6,586 bases of DNA from Myxococcales bacterium (GTDB taxonomy: Bacteria; Myxococcota; Polyangia; Fen-1088), in the NCBI GenBank assembly GCA_003159055.1, contig PMLH01000646.1, forward strand, positions 376-6,961, given 5' to 3'. Below are positions 1 to 6,314 of the stretch, one piece after another. The notes beneath the pieces were generated by a model. It was not told where the DNA came from. It searched no databases and was given only the letters and a program-made list of their open reading frames with translations. How positions within the stretch are numbered: position 1 is the first letter of the stretch; each line of letters starts with the position of its first letter. A program made the translations under genes and the position numbers.

Positions 1-1845
1 GAGCCGAGCGACATCCTCCGCCAGGTAAGCGAATGCCTTTTCGGTCTGGATTCGATGGCGGGAGCGTTCGCGCAGGCTAGCCAGATAGGGCTTGACCCGA
101 TTGAGCTGCTCGTGCGGCACAGCGGACACGGCATCCCACGGCAGCGGATCCTTCAGCAACGACTCGTTCACGTCGGCCAGGTCGCTGGGCGAAGGCAGAA
201 CGATGTCCGAGGCAACGCCCCGCAACTGCGTCGAAGCGCCGTCCGGGCGATAGAACTTGCCCATAGTGACCTTGAGCGCACCCGGGTCGTAGGCGTGCGC
301 GAAGCCGGCTTTGTCCATCACCATCCCCAGGGACAGCACGCTTTGCACCGTACCCTTCCCGAAGGTCGAGGAATCGCCCACCAACACGGCGCGCCCGTAG
401 TCCTGCAGGGCCCCGGCCAGAATTTCCGACGCCGAAGCGCTGAACCGACTGGTCAGCACGATCAGGGGACCATCGTACTGGACGCTGGAATCCCTGTCCC
501 AGCCCACCTCGACGCCGCCTGCGAGCCCCCGGGTCTGCACCACCGGGCCGTGCCGAATGAACAACCCGGTCAAGCTGATGGCCTCTTTGAGCGACCCGCC
601 CCCGTTGCCGCGCAGATCCAGGATCACGCCGCGCACGTGCTCCTGCTTCAGCTTGGTCAGCAAGCGCGCCACGTCCGCGGTCGCGCTGCGGGGCTCGGCC
701 CCCTGCCGCTCGCCCATGTCCGCGTAGAACGACGGCAGGTCGATGAGCCCGAGGCGCAAGCTGCGCCCCTGGTCTACCGGCAGGTCCAAGATGCGAGCCT
801 TGGCCTGCTGGTCCTCCAGCTTGATCTCGTCGCGAACCAGCGCCACGGTCTTGGCCAGCGTGCCCTCGGCGGCGCCCGCGGGAAGGATGGTCAAGGTCAC
901 CGTCGTCCCCTTGGCCCCGCGAATCAGCTCCACCGTGTGCGACAGGGGCAGGTTGGTCACATCCACCGGCTCGGCCTTCCCCTGTGCCACGGCGACGATG
1001 CGGTCGCCGGGCTTCAGCTGACCGCTGCGCACGGCCGGTCCGCCCGGCAACAGCTCGTGAATCTTGCAGTAGCCGTCGTCGTTCTCCAGCACGGTTCCGA
1101 TGCCGAAAAGAGAAAGGTTCATGGCGATGGCCAGACTCTCCATCTGCTCGTGCCCGAGGTAGTCGGTGTGCGGATCGTACACGTGGGCCAGGGCATTCAG
1201 GTACACCTCCAGCACCTCGCTGCCGTGCAGCCCCTTCATGGTTGCAAGCTGGTGCGCCTGCCGGGCCAGGAGTGTGCGCGCGATCTCCGCAGGCGCCTTG
1301 CCGGCCAGCTTCTCCTTCAGATACTCGGCGCGGATCTGCTGGCGCCAGATCTTCTGCGCCGCCGGCAAATCGAGCGGCCGCTCGGCTTGCTCGGGATCGA
1401 ACGTGTAGACCTCATGGTCGGTGAAGTCGAACTTCTCCGTGCCGAGAACATGGGTGACGTAGGCCGTCCTTTGCGCGAGCCTCTGCAACAGGCGCGAGAA
1501 GATAACGTGGGCCGCGCTGGTATCGCCGTCTCTGTGGATGGCCTGGGCCAGGTTCGAGCGGTACGCCGCGAAGTCCGTAATGTCGGACTGCAAAAGCAGG
1601 CATCGCATTCCATCCAGGTCGTCCAGGTAGCGGTCCAGGAACCTGCCCGCCAACTCGGTGTCGAGCGGGTGATGGGACAGCTGCGAGCGTTCCAAAAATC
1701 CCGCCGTCACCAGCGTGATGTTGGCTTCGGTGGGATCCCGGGGACTCGGCTCGGGCAAGGGCTGACCAGCCCAGGCCGATGCGGCAAGGACCAGGCCCAA
1801 GCCGACCATGGCCACCCGTGCGGGGAGACTGGCTGTGACTGTCAA
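1..1845 (-). CDS. prc: Tail-specific C-terminal processing protease (Prc/Tsp, peptidase S41), 3' end beyond window
   Basis: Periplasmic Ser/Lys protease of the Prc/Tsp family, which degrades or trims proteins from their C-termini in envelope quality control. An open minus-strand frame of 615 codons runs off the left edge. E. coli Prc has 682 residues, so the C-terminal end is missing. Seen in order: a signal peptide ending ASAWA (cleavage near residue 26); a Tsp N-terminal domain (about 40-230); a PDZ domain (about 240-325, with LKPGDRIVAV); and the S41 core with LDLRGNGGGS, FSASASEILAGALQDYGRA and FGKGTVQ. By alignment to E. coli S430/D441/K455, the catalytic residues are Ser471, Asp482 and Lys497, all present. 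Start choice: an in-frame TGA at 1861-1863 bounds the frame. I prefer TTG at 1845 because it gives the signal peptide an Arg in its n-region. ATG at 1809 is the conventional alternative but leaves no positive charge. Neither has a strong ribosome-binding site. Family certain, start uncertain. Confidence 0.93.
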   Translation of the reverse strand, partial: MTVTASLPARVAMVGLGLVLAASAWAGQPLPEPSPRDPTEANITLVTAGFLERSQLSHHPLDTELAGRFLDRYLDDLDGMRCLLLQSDITDFAAYRSNLAQAIHRDGDTSAAHVIFSRLLQRLAQRTAYVTHVLGTEKFDFTDHEVYTFDPEQAERPLDLPAAQKIWRQQIRAEYLKEKLAGKAPAEIARTLLARQAHQLATMKGLHGSEVLEVYLNALAHVYDPHTDYLGHEQMESLAIAMNLSLFGIGTVLENDDGYCKIHELLPGGPAVRSGQLKPGDRIVAVAQGKAEPVDVTNLPLSHTVELIRGAKGTTVTLTILPAGAAEGTLAKTVALVRDEIKLEDQQAKARILDLPVDQGRSLRLGLIDLPSFYADMGERQGAEPRSATADVARLLTKLKQEHVRGVILDLRGNGGGSLKEAISLTGLFIRHGPVVQTRGLAGGVEVGWDRDSSVQYDGPLIVLTSRFSASASEILAGALQDYGRAVLVGDSSTFGKGTVQSVLSLGMVMDKAGFAHAYDPGALKVTMGKFYRPDGASTQLRGVASDIVLPSPSDLADVNESLLKDPLPWDAVSAVPHEQLNRVKPYLASLRERSRHRIQTEKAFAYLAEDVARL

Positions 1846-1976
1846 GATGATGCCAACGCCTCACTGCACTGGGCGCCGTCGAGCGGGGCTGGGGCTGTCA
1901 TGGCGATCAAACCCGGCACCCCGGAAGAATATTCCAAGCGAAGCCCCGGCTCGGATTTCCACGCCGCCCTCCCCTT

Positions 1977-2397
1977 TCGGTACGCGCGCGTGCAAGCGCG
2001 TTACCGGGAGCCCGCGAGCTCGTTACCGGAGCCTGCAGGCGCGTTACGGCAGCCCGCGGGTGCGTCGCGGGCGTGCGGGAACCCGGCCCACCTGTGCGGG
2101 AGACGAATCCACTTCGCGCCGGACACGTTACCGGAGCCGCGAAGCGCGCCGCGGGTGTGCGGGAGTCCGATCCAGCCGTGCGGGAGCCCGATCGCTGGCA
2201 GTGCAAGCGCGTTACAGGCGCGCGGCAACCCAATCCGTTACCGCGCTAAGCCCAACACAGCGGCCCGCGAGCCCGTTCGCGGCCACGACGAACGCGTTGC
2301 GGGCGTGCGGGAGCCCGATACATCCGTGCGGGAGCCGGCCTGTCGCCAGTCGGTCGCAGCAGGACTGCCGGAGCCGTCCACGTCGAGCTGCGCGAGC
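1977..2397. repeat. Degenerate 21-bp tandem repeat array, about 20 units
   Basis: About 20 imperfect head-to-tail units of 21 bp. An approximate consensus is GCGTTACCG followed by GCGTGCGGGAGC. The register is visible from motif spacing. GTGCGGG(A/G)-type cores begin at 2073/2094, 2157/2178 and 2305/2326, each pair exactly 21 bp apart, and 2073 to 2157 is 4 x 21. CGTTAC cores begin at 1999, 2021, 2042, 2126 and 2210. The phase slips by 1 bp near 1998 and again between 2178 and 2305. A 15-nt exact direct repeat, GTGCAAGCGCGTTAC, occurs at 1990-2004 and 2201-2215. Because 21 is a multiple of 3, every frame reads as a heptapeptide repeat, for example PIQPCGS on the plus strand or GLPHTRG on the minus strand. 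Minus frames contain stops (for example CTG TAA in GCGCGCCTGTAACGC near 2212), so coding is not established. It may be a noncoding minisatellite or the decayed repeat domain of a protein. Confidence 0.8.
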
Positions 2398-2589
2398 CCG
2401 TTTTCGACCGACAGCACCTTGACCACGGCACCGTTTTGGATCGGAACCTAGGCATGCAACGTCCGGTCGTAGTACCCGGCGGGAATGCCGGCGTCGGATG
2501 CCTCTCTGGCAAGGGACAAGGGCCGCGATCACGCCCCCGGCGGGCGGGCAGCTCGTGCCTGTGCAGGTCTCGGCGACATCGCACGAGAA
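2360..2589 (-). pseudogene. Possible decayed surface-protein fragments (Cys-rich motif plus a second piece)
   Basis: Two minus-strand scraps look coding but lie in different frames. At 2542-2583 the translation reads CDVAETCTGTSCPP. This matches, from memory, a Cys-rich module common in large secreted myxobacterial proteins (CDVAETCTGTS followed by a CP), but the following residues do not continue the module. At about 2360-2487 another frame reads IPAGYYDRTLHA, then a TAG at 2448-2450, then VPIQNGAVVKVLSVENG and AQLDVDGSGSP, and then passes into the 21-bp array. That composition is protein-like but I do not recognise the family. The stop and the frame change suggest erosion. The rest of 2398-2737 shows no gene and no promoter I would defend. 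Confidence that these are true gene remnants is low. Confidence 0.3.
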
Positions 2590-2737
2590 TGTCTGCTCAA
2601 AGGCTGGGAGTCTCTATACCAGACGGACCAGAATCTGTAGGCTCCGGAGGTCTCCCCTCGTACATACTGCGATCAGACGCTGTTTTCGAATAGACCACTT
2701 CTAGCCACCACTTACGGTGAGGACGGAAAGGCAAGAG

Positions 2738-3259
2738 ATGAAGAAGATCCTACTGGCGACCATCGGATTCGGAACCTGGGTGTTCCTTGCAGCTTGTGGC
2801 GGCAACGACACGCCGAGCAGCCCAACTGGCACCGGTGGATCGGCCGGCTTGGCCGGCGGGACGCCTGGTTCAAAGGACGGTGCCGTCGGGCTCGGCCTGG
2901 ATGCCGGGGCTGTTGGACTCGGCTCGGACGGGCAAAGTGCGGGAACGGATGTCAGCTGCGACTTCACCGCTCAGGGGATGCACATGTGCACGGGCTTCGC
3001 CGGGTTGGAGGCCGCCGCGCTGGCGCAAGAGCAAACCGCGTGCACGCAGCAAAACCAAGGCACTTTATTGCAAGCTGCGTGCATTTCGACGAATGCCTCC
3101 GGCACATGCAAATTCACGTCCACGGGCACAGGACAATTTGCTGGAATTCCCGCCGGGATTGTCGTGACCTACGTTTGGTATTCGCTTCCAGCAGCCCAGA
3201 TTGCGAGTGCCCAATTGGTATGTACCGGCACTCTCGGCGGGACCTGGAGCGGCAGCTAG
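2738..3259 (+). CDS. Small secreted lipoprotein with six-cysteine C-terminal domain
   Basis: A 173-residue predicted lipoprotein. It starts [10 protein letters not shown], has a hydrophobic stretch and a good lipobox LAAC with the lipidated Cys at residue 20. An in-frame GTG at 2717 would add seven charged residues before the signal, so ATG 2738 is preferred; it has only a modest AAGG-type ribosome-binding site. After the Cys comes a flexible Gly/Ser/Ala-rich linker (about 21-79). The C-terminal domain holds six cysteines, in SCDF, HMCTG, TACTQ, AACIS, GTCKF and LVCTG, probably three disulfides, and ends GGTW. The pattern (AC...C...GTCKF...YVWYSL...C.G..GGTW) resembles a recurring uncharacterised secreted domain of myxobacteria as I recall it, usually with a YY after the GxC motif. 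Function unknown; location is likely outer membrane or cell surface. The stop is followed in the same frame by a Kelch remnant. Confidence 0.8.
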   Translation: MKKILLATIGFGTWVFLAACGGNDTPSSPTGTGGSAGLAGGTPGSKDGAVGLGLDAGAVGLGSDGQSAGTDVSCDFTAQGMHMCTGFAGLEAAALAQEQTACTQQNQGTLLQAACISTNASGTCKFTSTGTGQFAGIPAGIVVTYVWYSLPAAQIASAQLVCTGTLGGTWSGS

Positions 3260-3545
3260 GACGGCGGGCTCGCGAAGGCGACCGCGTTGCCCGATGGGAA
3301 AGTTCTCATCGCGGGCGGTTTCAGTGGCGATGGTCTATGCGAGTGCGGAGCTCGATGACCCCGCCCGTGGCACGTTCACGGTGACGGGCAGTATGACCGC
3401 CGGTAGGGCCTATGGTACGGCGACGCTGTTGCCGGACGGCCGAGTGCTGCTTGCCGGAGGAGAAAGGCGGGGCGCCGGGGTGTAGGGCGCATGCGGCGCG
3501 AAAGTGGCTGCCTCAAGCATGAATGGCCCGGACGCCGAGGTCTGG
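3260..3545 (+). pseudogene. Kelch-repeat (galactose oxidase-like) protein remnant, frameshifted
   Basis: Fragment of a secreted Kelch beta-propeller protein. Directly after the lipoprotein stop, and in the same frame, the translation reads [19 protein letters not shown]. At about 3335 the reading switches by one base to the frame giving [20 protein letters not shown] and then [17 protein letters not shown]. This ends at a TAG at 3483-3485. The same frame continues past that stop as GACGAKVAASSMNGPDAEVW, which could be the next blade. The [15 protein letters not shown] and SAELYDPAxGTFT motifs are the classic repeats of these proteins. Here the usual Tyr of ELYDP is Asp. Only about two blades survive instead of the five to seven of a full propeller, with one frameshift and one or two stops. 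It is almost certainly non-functional. It could once have been joined to the upstream lipoprotein module. Confidence 0.75.
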
Positions 3546-3555
3546 TCGCGGCTTG

Positions 3556-4395
3556 TCAGTAGAGCGGATAGCCGCCATCAGGCCGATAGCAATCGCCGAT
3601 GGAGGTACCCTCGATACATTTTGTCGCGGGGCAGTTCGCGCCCGGAAAACGCCCCGCCTGCAGGTAGTAGATGCTTCCTCCGTCTGCGCCGAAGGGACAG
3701 CTCGTGACGCCGGTGACCAACTTGCCGACCATCCGTCCCGTGGTTTGATCGAATATCTCCTGAACCGAGAGTCCGGCATCGAGGGCCAAGATTGCCTCGA
3801 GTTGGCAGTCCGCGTATTCGAACCGCGTGCGGTAGGTGGCACCACCATCGAGCTTGTAGTCGGCGAGCGACTTGCTGCAGTCGAAGACGCTACACAGGCA
3901 ATCGAACGACGTTTGCTCGTTCGTGCATGCACAGCCGGTCGGCGGCGGTCCGCCGTCGCTTGGGATGCTGCCACCTGCGCCGCCTGAAGACGGACCTCCA
4001 TCGAAGCCAGTCGCTCCGCCCGAGGCCGGCCGCGTTCCCGGGCCTGCGGCACCTCCGGTGGCGAGCCCAGGCACGCCGCCTGTGCCCGTGTACCCGCCTG
4101 CAGTCGTCATGCCCCCTGAGGCGTTCTTCCCGCCAGATCCAATCCCTCCCGAGCCGATACTTCCGCCCGTCGATGTGGCGCCGCTCGTTCCGCCGCTCGC
4201 CAGATTGCCTCCGGTCGCCGAGCTGCTGATTGCGGTCGCACCGCCGGTGCCGGCGTTTCCTCCTGCGCCGGCTCCGCCACTGGAAGTGTTCGCGGCATCG
4301 GGCGAGACCGCCGGTTCGGATTTTTTTGCGCAAGCGTACCCGCCGACGACGAGGACGAGGGCTAGTGTGAGGCACTTGGTACGAATGGGTGTCAT
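3556..4395 (-). CDS. Gly-rich secreted lipoprotein with Cys-rich C-terminal domain
   Basis: A 279-residue predicted lipoprotein. ATG 4395 is chosen over upstream in-frame ATGs at 4494 and 4491 because GGAG (4402-4405) lies six bases before it and it opens a clean signal peptide, MTPIRTK followed by a hydrophobic run to GGYAC. The Cys at residue 22 is the likely lipidation site. The lipobox is atypical, with Gly rather than Leu at -3. Residues about 35-145 are a low-complexity linker of GG, TGG, SGG and AGG turns, a hallmark of many myxobacterial surface lipoproteins. The C-terminal domain (about 150-279) has ten cysteines, starting GCACTNEQTSFDCLCSVFDC and ending GDCYRPDGGYPLY, suggesting a disulfide-stabilised domain. 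I do not recognise a named family. It converges on the Kelch remnant with 10 bp between. The plus-strand Pro-rich open frame opposite is only the mirror of the Gly-rich linker. Confidence 0.85.
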   Translation of the reverse strand: MTPIRTKCLTLALVLVVGGYACAKKSEPAVSPDAANTSSGGAGAGGNAGTGGATAISSSATGGNLASGGTSGATSTGGSIGSGGIGSGGKNASGGMTTAGGYTGTGGVPGLATGGAAGPGTRPASGGATGFDGGPSSGGAGGSIPSDGGPPPTGCACTNEQTSFDCLCSVFDCSKSLADYKLDGGATYRTRFEYADCQLEAILALDAGLSVQEIFDQTTGRMVGKLVTGVTSCPFGADGGSIYYLQAGRFPGANCPATKCIEGTSIGDCYRPDGGYPLY

Positions 4396-4564
4396 GGCAT
4401 TCTCCGATGGTGATCGCCTTGCTTGCTGCAACCCGCATGCCGCGCGCAAAGCCCACACAACACCACAGACGTTCCGACGTGACCAAGACATCACTGTCGT
4501 GGCGGACGGAGCACTGGACCGCCCCAGGCTAGCGTGGCCGGCCGCGACCTTGTAGGACGATTCT

Positions 4565-4770
4565 TCATCTTCCCGGCGTCAGCCATTCGTCGATGACCTT
4601 CCAGGTTGCCTCGTCCAGACCTGACCGCTCTTGGGGAGAAGGAGCAGGCGCTTTGGCCCCTTGAGTGCCCGGTAAACCAGGCCAGAGTGCGCGGGCGGAG
4701 TTTCCCGATCGATCGCCCCATGGATACGTCCGGTCGCCCGAAGACTGTCGCTCGGCTCGAAGGATGTCGT
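4565..4770 (-). pseudogene. C-terminal fragment of an alpha/beta hydrolase, frameshifted
   Basis: Minus-strand remnant resembling the C-terminus of a BEM46-like alpha/beta-fold hydrolase. One frame reads RIHGAIDRETPPAHSGLVYR and then ALKGPKRLLLLPKSG. This fits the family pattern (I/V)HGxxDxxxPxxH...PKRLxxLPGAGH, where the HGxxD Asp is the acid of the triad. At the position of the catalytic His (GH) the sequence is GQ, and the frame changes by one base near 4630. The other frame then reads SGLDEATWKVIDEWLTPGR and stops at 4565. That is a normal ending for such enzymes (W.VIDEWL). Upstream, TSFEPSDSLRATG may be a further shortened piece. No N-terminal half is visible on the other side of the transposase remnant. 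Identification is by motif memory, so moderate. Confidence 0.5.
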
Positions 4771-4889
4771 GCTCATTATCGATGGGGCAGGGGAAGTAAG
4801 CTCCCGTGGCGAGGGACGAGCGGCGCGGATTCGCCCGCCGGACAGATCTTGACCTTCCTGTCCAACACGATGAAATGCGTAGACGCTGG

Positions 4890-5213
4890 TCAGGCAGCTC
4901 GGCGCTCGTACCGATGGTGCAATCCGCCGAATTCGGAACGCCGTCAGAATGCGACGGAGATGGTTCTCGCCAAGAACGATGACGTGGTCCAAGCACTCTC
5001 GACGGAAGGATCCGACAAGGCGCTCCGCATAGGGATTCTGCCAAGGGGAACGGGGCGCGGTCAGGACTTCCTCGACGTCCATGCCTTCGACTCGTCGATG
5101 GAATACCTCACCGTAGATCCCGTCACGGTCGCGGATCTTGGGCGCCGTGTCCTCGGGAAATGCCTCGATGATCTGCTAAGCAGTCCAGGCCGCGCTTGGC
5201 CACGGCCGTGGCC
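4890..5213 (-). pseudogene. Broken rve/DDE integrase-type transposase (C-terminal half)
   Basis: Insertion-sequence transposase remnant with an rve (DDE) catalytic core. Read on the minus strand: PSAAWTA, an in-frame TAG where homologues have Gln, then QIIEAFPEDTAPK, IRDRDGIYGEVFHRRVEG, VEEVLTAPRSPWQNPYAERL, VGSFRRECLDHVIVLGENHL and RRILTAF. The catalytic Asp of DRDGIYG and Glu of YAERLVG are present; the first Asp lies in the missing N-terminal half. After LTAF the frame changes and resumes as EFGGLHHRYERRAA with a TGA at 4890-4892. That is the normal C-terminus of this transposase type. The usual YYHRxRTHLSL segment and about 40 residues are absent, so there is an internal deletion ending near 4930. 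Two residues are also missing between APK and RDRD. It is inactive. IS boundaries and terminal inverted repeats were not found. Confidence 0.82.
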
Positions 5214-5217
5214 AAGC
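5194..5217. repeat. Perfect 24-bp palindrome
   Basis: The half-site GCTTGGCCACGG is followed immediately, with no spacer, by its exact reverse complement CCGTGGCCAAGC, centred between 5205 and 5206. It lies exactly where homology to the rve transposase (PSAAWTA) begins on the minus strand and where the second possible transposase fragment ends. It is not followed by a T-run, so it is not an evident terminator. A zero-spacer palindrome suits a dimeric protein-binding or cleavage site, or a scar of rearrangement. Its function is unknown. Confidence 0.6.
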
Positions 5218-5290
5218 AACGAACGACGTGTTCGCGCAGGCGGTGGTCGTAGATGCGCCGCGTATGCGGTGGATAGCGGGAGTCATCCCG
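5214..5290 (-). pseudogene. Possible N-terminal scrap of a second transposase
   Basis: On the minus strand one frame reads FRDDSRYPPHTRRIYDHRLR and then EHVVR. This resembles, from memory, the N-terminus of another integrase-type transposase (RYPPHxRRIYDxRLR..., preceding a helix-turn-helix). Upstream of it the same frame is closed by TGA codons, and downstream it enters the 24-bp palindrome. If real, it is a short truncated piece fused to the neighbouring transposase remnant. From 5291 to 5376 I recognise nothing. Confidence 0.3.
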
Positions 5291-5376
5291 GAAGGATCAC
5301 CTGCACTTCGCAAATCCTCAATGATCCAGGGTGCCTTGCGAACAAGAAGTTCAGAATGTCTCCGCACACAGCAGGG

Positions 5377-5865
5377 CTAGGGTTTCCTGCTAGCCACTTC
5401 CACGATTTCCCTCAACCGTCCGTCGAAGACGAAGGGCGTGCGCTGCACAACCCAGCCCCATTTCCAGGTCGGGTGTTTCGAATTGAGCAGTAGATTGGAT
5501 TCGCCGCGAGTCACCACGCTTGGCACCTTCAGCGCGGGAGATGATCGCTCGTCACACCAACGGTTGCCCAGTCTTTGAGCGGCCGGCAGAAGATCTGATC
5601 CATCCCAACCCTTGGGCCGTTCTGTGCAAACTTCGATCAGGGAATCTGGTACCTCGACGACATACAGGACGTGCGGTGCAAGGGCATCAAGGCGTTTGTA
5701 GTGGACCAGGCGTTCGAGTGTGGCCAGGGACTGGCTTTCGGCCGCGTAGTCGAGATAGCGCCCCTTGCTGTGCCAGCGCCCGTCTGTCACGTAGCCGCTA
5801 TTGCCGCTGAAGGCCGCACGTGTGGTGTCTCCGTAGCGTTGCAGGACAATGCGAAAGGCCTTCAC
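5377..5865 (-). CDS. RES-domain toxin of a type II toxin-antitoxin module
   Basis: A 162-residue toxin filling the whole RES domain. Characterised relatives act in the cytoplasm on NAD+: mycobacterial MbcT is an NAD+ phosphorylase, others hydrolyse NAD+, and ParT ADP-ribosylates phosphoribosyl pyrophosphate synthetase. Visible conserved blocks are FSGNSG, DGRWHSKGRYLDYAAES (Arg30, Tyr40), LATLERLVHY (Glu51), the later ALKVPSVVTRGESNLLLN, and HPTW. These include the conserved Arg, Tyr and Glu expected at the RES active site, so it looks intact. The start is GTG at 5865: it overlaps the antitoxin stop by 4 bp (GTGA), implying translational coupling, and no separate ribosome-binding site is evident. 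A longer in-frame ATG at 5985 lies deep inside the antitoxin and is rejected. The gene ends with TAG at 5377-5379 next to transposon debris. Which of the known RES reactions it performs cannot be told from sequence. Confidence 0.92.
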   Translation of the reverse strand: MKAFRIVLQRYGDTTRAAFSGNSGYVTDGRWHSKGRYLDYAAESQSLATLERLVHYKRLDALAPHVLYVVEVPDSLIEVCTERPKGWDGSDLLPAAQRLGNRWCDERSSPALKVPSVVTRGESNLLLNSKHPTWKWGWVVQRTPFVFDGRLREIVEVASRKP

Positions 5866-6260
5866 AGCGGAACGCCGTGGATCATCGCCAAAAGCAGATT
5901 GTTCACCTGGGCCGCGCCGACGTCGGTGGCCAGCATGGCCAGCGGCGTGCGATTTCCAAGCGCGGAATCGGGCGCGGTCAGCCACTGCGCCGCCGCAGCG
6001 TCCGTCGAGAATATCTCGCGCGCCAGTTTTTGCGCACGCATTACGCGCAGCAGGCGCTCGGATTCGGTCGCGGAAAAGCGCTGACTTTTGTGGATCCGGT
6101 GGGTAATTGTGCGCGGGGCCAGGCCAAGCGCATCGAGCAGGACCTTCTGCGACAAGCCCACCAGTTTCACCAACTGGTACAGGACGTGGCTAGGGAGGCC
6201 CTTCTCGATGGCGGCCACTTGGACCGCGGGCGGCTGGTCGATGAGTTGGAGAACGGTCAT
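5862..6260 (-). CDS. Xre/MbcA/ParS-type antitoxin (DUF2384), partner of the RES toxin
   Basis: A 132-residue antitoxin, first gene of the RES/Xre operon. The N-terminal part (about 22-60) is an Xre-like helix-turn-helix with LVKLVGLSQKVLLDALGLA and RTITHRIHKS. The C-terminal part (about 80-132) is the DUF2384 toxin-binding domain, with AAQWLTAPDSALGNRTPLAM and LATDVGAAQVNNLLLAMIHG. In this family the C-terminal segment inserts into and blocks the RES active site, and the complex often binds its own promoter. ATG 6260 is the first possible ATG: an in-frame TAA lies three codons upstream. The ribosome-binding site is weak (AGGAAGAG, somewhat distant). The gene overlaps the toxin by 4 bp. A sigma70-like promoter and an inverted repeat lie directly upstream. 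No damage is visible. Confidence 0.92.
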   Translation of the reverse strand: MTVLQLIDQPPAVQVAAIEKGLPSHVLYQLVKLVGLSQKVLLDALGLAPRTITHRIHKSQRFSATESERLLRVMRAQKLAREIFSTDAAAAQWLTAPDSALGNRTPLAMLATDVGAAQVNNLLLAMIHGVPL

Positions 6261-6286
6261 AGCAATTTAGCTCTTCCTGAGAAGCA

Positions 6287-6314
6287 ATTTTGCGCCATCG
6301 TGGGCGAATGTCAA
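6287..6314 (-). promoter_or_regulatory. Predicted sigma70-type promoter of the toxin-antitoxin operon
   Basis: On the minus strand a perfect -35 box TTGACA (6309-6314) is separated by 16 bases from CAAAAT (6287-6292), which matches four of six positions of TATAAT. An alternative -10, AAAATT, has a 17-base spacer. Transcription would start near 6280, giving a leader of about 20 bases before the antitoxin ATG at 6260. Confidence 0.6.

Noticed and set aside
1907..2233. Minus-strand 108-codon frame across the 21-bp array
   Set aside because: Low-complexity heptad repeat with no ribosome-binding site; equally open frames exist on both strands because the period is divisible by three.
1977..2397. 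CRISPR array
   Set aside because: Repeats are contiguous 21-bp degenerate units without unique spacers, and no cas genes are seen.
55..2451. Plus-strand open frame of 798 codons
   Set aside because: It is the antisense shadow of the prc gene, continued through the 21-bp array. Its translation has no recognisable domain, while the minus strand gives a full Prc/S41 protein.
3872..4555. Plus-strand Pro-rich frame of 227 codons
   Set aside because: Mirror image of the Gly-rich linker of the minus-strand lipoprotein, which has a signal peptide and a GGAG ribosome-binding site.
5375..5395. Short inverted repeat GGCTAG...CTAGCC at the toxin stop
   Set aside because: Six-base arms, nine-base loop and no T-run, so not convincing as a terminator.
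4606..5493. Plus-strand frame of 295 codons
   Set aside because: Antisense to recognisable transposase and hydrolase fragments; no domain of its own.
5866..5985. N-terminal extension of the RES toxin from ATG 5985
   Set aside because: It would lie inside the antitoxin coding region in another frame; the GTG at 5865 gives a normal RES N-terminus and a 4-bp overlap.
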